Assembly: GCA_903839795.1 (NCBI GenBank)
Contig: CAIMDR010000259.1
Location: forward strand, 1-10,875
Length of the DNA stretch: 10,875 nucleotides
Source: an uncultured Methylococcaceae bacterium
Lineage (GTDB): Bacteria; Pseudomonadota; Gammaproteobacteria; Methylococcales; Methylomonadaceae
Direction: 5' to 3'
The translations under genes were made by a program, and so were the position numbers. Positions 8,501-10,875 of the stretch are shown here, piece after piece. The notes beneath the pieces were generated by a model. That model saw only the letters and a program-made list of their open reading frames with translations. It was not told the DNA's origin and ran no database searches. The first letter of the stretch is position 1, and each line of letters starts with the position of its first letter.

Positions 8501-8899
8501 AAAAAGGGCCTGATGATGCCTATTATTATTCTCAGCGCCAATGCCTATCCGTCTGACCGCCTTAACGCCATGAATGCCGGTTGTAACGACTTTCTGGCTA
8601 AACCCATTCAGGTTCAGCATTTACTGAATAAATTAAAACTACATCTGGCGCTGAACTGGCTTTGCCAGAGCGAGGATATTGACCTGCCCGGTACATCACC
8701 AGAAGAACCGTTCCTGATACCACCAGCCGACATCATTGAAAAGTTCGTCCATTTTGTTCGAATTGGTGATCTCTTGGGACTCAACAAGCACCTTGATAAA
8801 CTGGCCAAAAATCAGCCGGAATATTATCCGTTTGCTTCACGAATTAAAGTACTGGCCGGTGAATTCCGTATTGCTGAAATCAAGAAACTATTGGTTTAA
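5543..8899 (+). CDS. NCS1-type transporter-fused hybrid histidine kinase with receiver
   Basis: An 1118-residue membrane sensor. Residues about 12-478 resemble NCS1 (nucleobase/hydantoin) permeases, with about twelve hydrophobic segments and a conserved N-terminus (YNALVANETMEDYALRYAP). Residues 499-536 hold eight cysteines (499, 502, 514, 522, 525, 526, 532, 536). Two more helices follow (about 566-588 and 610-629), then a coiled coil (632-675). HisKA has His685 in SHEIRSPLNS. The ATPase domain has its N box near Asn803, DTGEGI from 830, and GSGLGL at 860-865. The receiver (about 920-1035) has Asp926-Asp927, phospho-site Asp970, Ser998 and Lys1020, so all key residues are present. A helical tail (1055-1118) of a kind seen behind receivers in other hybrid kinases ends the chain. 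No HPt is seen. The start is GTG at 5543: TAA at 5522 closes the frame upstream and conserved sequence begins by residue 12. No clear Shine-Dalgarno precedes it. A sensing role fed by substrate binding or transport is inferred by analogy with CbrA and CrbS. Confidence 0.92.
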   Translation: MKADIHQHITKIRRDYNALVANETMEDYALRYAPRSFRKWSEFEVANTAFGSTSFLVLEAIGGFLSINYGFTNAVWAILTVAIIIFITSLPISYYAARYHIDIDLLTRSAGFGYIGSTVTSLIYASFTFTLFALEASIMSLALELYFHIPLPIAYIVSAVLVIPLVTFGITTISRMQLWTQPLWLLLLIAPYIAVVMREPDAIPILKTYFWFAGSGQGFDWLLFGAAATVAFSMMAQIGEQVDFLRFMPDKTPSNKLRWWLAMIAGGPGWIVFGATRQLLGALLAHLAIRHGINPEHAHEPTQMYLVAYQKLFDNPQWALAATTLFVILSQIKINVTNAYAGSLAWSNFFSRLTHSHPGRVVWLLFNVLIALLLMEFGVFGALEKVLGLFSHMSIAWICTIAAELMINKPLGLSPKIVEFKRAYLPDLNPVGIISTLCASVLSILAYLGLFGEIPKAFSAFIALGLAFMLTPALAWLNGSKDYLARDRDENNFKTQNKCSICENEFEHEDMAYCPAYAGSICSLCCTLDARCLDACKTGFRFDDYLEKLARHCLPTRMNMTSRLRLLRFALMFLFLSVLTGIFISIIYYQDLLSVQQDFGAFQLLLNNFFKIYASLLVFIGLCTWWLILNAESRRVAQEETAKQTQLLLLEIEEHKKTDSKLQETMKMANAANQAKSRFLSNMSHEIRSPLNSIIGYSYILHKDPAIPEHRRQAVDTLKRSGEHLSALIEDILDIARIEARKFELNYEPFNFHELVEHLVRIYKAQAEDKGLSFRCQIINTLPQRIRADEKRVGQILINILSNAVKFTQTGEIVFSISYSGGVAKFQITDTGEGIHEQQLQDIFQPFTRLQNVTGNAVSGSGLGLTISKILAEIMGGELTVTSKPGQGSTFTVRLFLANLGASPDLCEIENIAGYRGRRQKILVVDDQPEHRDLMISILEPLGFIVTEADSGEDCLLKVAKIRPNLILLDLAMSGIDGSETAIQLRKKGLMMPIIILSANAYPSDRLNAMNAGCNDFLAKPIQVQHLLNKLKLHLALNWLCQSEDIDLPGTSPEEPFLIPPADIIEKFVHFVRIGDLLGLNKHLDKLAKNQPEYYPFASRIKVLAGEFRIAEIKKLLV

Positions 8900-8959
8900 A
8901 GTACTGACAACACGAATTTAACTGATATAGATTTTCAGATAAATAATTTCGATGCTAAT

Positions 8960-8988
8960 GGATACCATCCCTTTAAGGGATGTTATCC
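8960..8988. repeat. Near-perfect palindrome behind the transporter-kinase gene
   Basis: GGATACCATCCCTT (8960-8973) and AAGGGATGTTATCC (8975-8988) form a 14-bp inverted repeat with one mismatch around a single base, so the RNA would fold into a tight hairpin with about five loop bases. It begins 60 bases after the kinase stop. No T-run follows. Its right arm, GGATGTTATC (8978-8987), is the exact reverse complement of GATAACATCC at 969-978 in the first terminator-like structure. It may stabilise the mRNA end or be a small dispersed repeat. Confidence 0.45.
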
Positions 8989-9122
8989 GTGTGAACTAAT
9001 TGTTCATCTAATGGAAATTTAATTTCTGAAAGACTATAGACACGGCTAAGATTGGCATAAAATGTAAGTTTACGTACCTTGGGCGACACCAATCTCCAGC
9101 CCCATTAACAAGAGATTATTAA

Positions 9123-10058
9123 ATGGAACCTGAAATACCCTACGCCAACGGCACCGTGATGATTGTTGATGACACCCCTGGTAACTTGGCATTGCTGTCA
9201 GACACACTGTCAGAAGCGGGTTACCGTGTACTGGTTGCTACCGATGGCCTCGCAGCATTGGAGCAAATTGATTATTTAAAACCTGACATCATTTTGATGG
9301 ATGTTCTTATGCCAGGTATAGACGGGTTTGAAACCTGTCGACAACTTAAAGCCAATCCGCTTAACGCCGACATTCCAGTATTATTTATGACTGGCTTGAG
9401 TGAACTCAACAATCTACTGCGCGGCTTCAGTGAAGGCGGATTGGACTACATCATTAAACCGATACGTCCACCGGAAGTTTTGGCCAGAATAGATGTTCAT
9501 CTGGGTTTGGCTCGCGATAAAAAACGTGCTGAAAATGCCTTGAGCCATAGTTCATTTTCAGTGTTGGCTATCGATGCATCAGGTTACATCACCTGGCTTA
9601 CCCCGGCAGCTAAAACGCTGCTTGACGAAACCATGCAACACAAGACATCAATAGCCATCAGCGAGCAGTTACCAGAACCAATACTCACTTGGGCCAAACA
9701 ACGCATCCAGGCTACCGCTACAACTGATAAAGAATCCACCGACGATTATCGGACAAATTCAGGCTTTTCAATCAGAATGGCTCCCTGCCAAAGCCCTGGC
9801 GAATATCTGCTTTTGCTAAAAAAAGGGTCCCGCGAATGGGATCTGGAATCATTGAAAGATTCTTTGGGACTCACCTTCCGTGAAGTGGAAATACTTATGT
9901 GGATATCACGCGGCAAAACGAACAAAGAAGTAGGACTGATACTCGAAAGCAGTCATCGCACTGTCAACAAGCATCTGGAACATATTTTTGAAAAACTCGG
10001 CGTAGCAACACGAGCGGCAGCGGTTGCAATCGTTCTGCAACGGGCGGGCTCAGGTTAA
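9123..10058 (+). CDS. Response regulator: receiver, linker domain, LuxR-type DNA-binding domain
   Basis: A 311-residue transcription regulator. The N-terminal receiver (about 11-130) has Asp16-Asp17, phospho-site Asp60 in ILMDVLMPGIDG, Thr90, and Lys112 in IIKPI, so it should be phosphorylated. The C-terminal part (about 245-308) is a LuxR/NarL helix-turn-helix: LTFREVEILMWISRGKTNKE followed by the recognition-helix region SSHRTVNKHLEHIFEKLGV. Between them residues about 143-235 form an extra domain of roughly 90 residues with a PAS-like look (SVLAIDASGYITWLTPAAKTL), which makes the protein about 100 residues longer than a standard NarL/FixJ regulator. The ATG has AAGAGA about seven bases upstream. 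It lies 223 bases behind the transporter-kinase in the same direction and is the only stand-alone regulator in the window, so it is the likely output of that kinase. The gap is large enough for its own promoter; TTGGCA at 9052-9057 is a possible -35 box but lacks a good -10. Confidence 0.92.
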   Translation: MEPEIPYANGTVMIVDDTPGNLALLSDTLSEAGYRVLVATDGLAALEQIDYLKPDIILMDVLMPGIDGFETCRQLKANPLNADIPVLFMTGLSELNNLLRGFSEGGLDYIIKPIRPPEVLARIDVHLGLARDKKRAENALSHSSFSVLAIDASGYITWLTPAAKTLLDETMQHKTSIAISEQLPEPILTWAKQRIQATATTDKESTDDYRTNSGFSIRMAPCQSPGEYLLLLKKGSREWDLESLKDSLGLTFREVEILMWISRGKTNKEVGLILESSHRTVNKHLEHIFEKLGVATRAAAVAIVLQRAGSG

Positions 10059-10186
10059 TACAATACGGCTTAGAAACAGGCACCATACAAAAAACGGCTA
10101 CATTTTTAAAGCATTTTATTATCCGGGTAGCTTTAAACCACTGCTTTACTATACAATCAAGCCCTCTTCAAAAAATTGGCCTATAG

Positions 10187-10875
10187 ATGATAGAGATCCG
10201 TTTTATTAAGCAATTATTCAGTAGTTTTCTTGATCTGTTGCCCATACTTGCTGTTGTTTTGATTTTCCAGGTGATAATTATTGGTCAACCGATACCTGAT
10301 GTTACCCGTTTAATTATCGGCACACTTTTTGTTATTCTTGGCCTTACCCTTTTTATTCAGGGACTGGAGCAAAGTCTTTTCCCGCTGGGCGAGGCAATGG
10401 CTTATGCATTTGCCCAAAAAGGCAGTTTATTCTGGCTACTGACGTTTGCCTTTTGTTTGGGCTTTGGTACAACCGTCGCCGAACCGGCACTGATTGCCAT
10501 TGCCAAGGAAGCGGCAAACATCGCCAGTAAAGGCAATATCATTGAGCAAACCGAAGCGGCCAGAGATAGTTATGCTTTGGGACTGCGTATTACGGTTGCC
10601 CTGTCCGTTGGTTTTGCCATTGTAATCGGTGTATTAAGAATCATCCGGGGCTGGCCTTTGTATTATTTAATTATCGGCGGTTATTGTGGCGTACTCATTC
10701 TAACGCCGTTTGCACCCGCCGAGATCATCGGGATCGCTTATGATTCGGGCGGCGTCACTACCTCAACGATTACCGTTCCGCTGGTAACGGCGCTCGGTGT
10801 AGGACTCGCCACGGCCATTAAAGGTCGTAATCCGATGATTGAGGGTTTTGGACTGATCGCTTTTGCATCTTTGAC
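10187..10875 (+). CDS. DUF1538 family membrane protein, 3' end outside the window
   Basis: The frame runs open from ATG 10187 to the window edge, giving the first 229 residues. An in-frame TAG directly precedes the ATG, so this is the earliest start; no strong ribosome binding site is seen. The protein is very hydrophobic, with segments at about 14-34, 42-60, 80-97, 133-150, 158-175 and 194-212. Features typical of DUF1538 are visible: FPLGEAMA at 65-72, the stretch around [13 protein letters not shown] (94-106), and a second half with [14 protein letters not shown] (185-198). The family is an uncharacterised polytopic membrane protein, possibly a transporter; it occurs as a single unit of roughly 250 residues or as a doubled form of about 500, and the missing end decides which this is. 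It follows the LuxR-type regulator by 128 bases in the same direction and so might be a target of it, which is inference. Confidence 0.8.
   Translation, partial: MIEIRFIKQLFSSFLDLLPILAVVLIFQVIIIGQPIPDVTRLIIGTLFVILGLTLFIQGLEQSLFPLGEAMAYAFAQKGSLFWLLTFAFCLGFGTTVAEPALIAIAKEAANIASKGNIIEQTEAARDSYALGLRITVALSVGFAIVIGVLRIIRGWPLYYLIIGGYCGVLILTPFAPAEIIGIAYDSGGVTTSTITVPLVTALGVGLATAIKGRNPMIEGFGLIAFASL

Overview
This window comes from a Gram-negative proteobacterium. The best guess is a gammaproteobacterial methanotroph or relative (Methylococcales-like). That rests on moderate G+C, the mix of sensor-kinase genes, a DUF1538 membrane protein, and intergenic repeat styles common in such genomes. No marker gene fixes the taxon, so this is inference. 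All six recognisable genes lie on the + strand. No tRNA, rRNA, CRISPR array, insertion sequence with a transposase, or phage gene was seen.

Layout. Bases 40-858 encode a complete membrane di-iron hydroxylase of the sterol desaturase/fatty acid hydroxylase superfamily. A 609-base gap follows, with a REP-like palindrome and a terminator-like hairpin. Bases 1468-3915 encode an AT-rich MASE1-CHASE histidine kinase with no receiver domain and no adjacent partner. A 749-base gap (3916-4664) holds an 86-bp MITE-like palindromic element and, close to the next gene, a strong isolated hairpin. Bases 4665-5420 encode an exported protein of no recognised family. Bases 5543-8899 encode the centrepiece: an NCS1-type transporter domain fused through an eight-cysteine segment to a complete hybrid histidine kinase with a receiver. 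Bases 9123-10058 encode a receiver-linker-LuxR response regulator. From 10187 to the window edge runs the first 229 codons of a DUF1538 membrane protein.

How they may work together. The transporter-kinase and the LuxR-type regulator look like one signalling pair: a membrane protein that binds or transports a small substrate, possibly a nucleobase- or hydantoin-like compound since that is what NCS1 carriers handle, controls phosphorylation of a transcription factor. The architecture parallels the SLC5-fused sensors CbrA and CrbS, but with a different transporter fold and a cysteine cluster in place of the STAC linker. The kinase is hybrid, yet no HPt domain is visible, so the route of phosphate to the regulator is open. 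The exported protein just upstream could be a periplasmic partner, and the DUF1538 gene downstream could be a target, but both links are only positional. The most distinctive items are the cysteine cluster in the transporter-kinase and the unclassified domain in the middle of the regulator.
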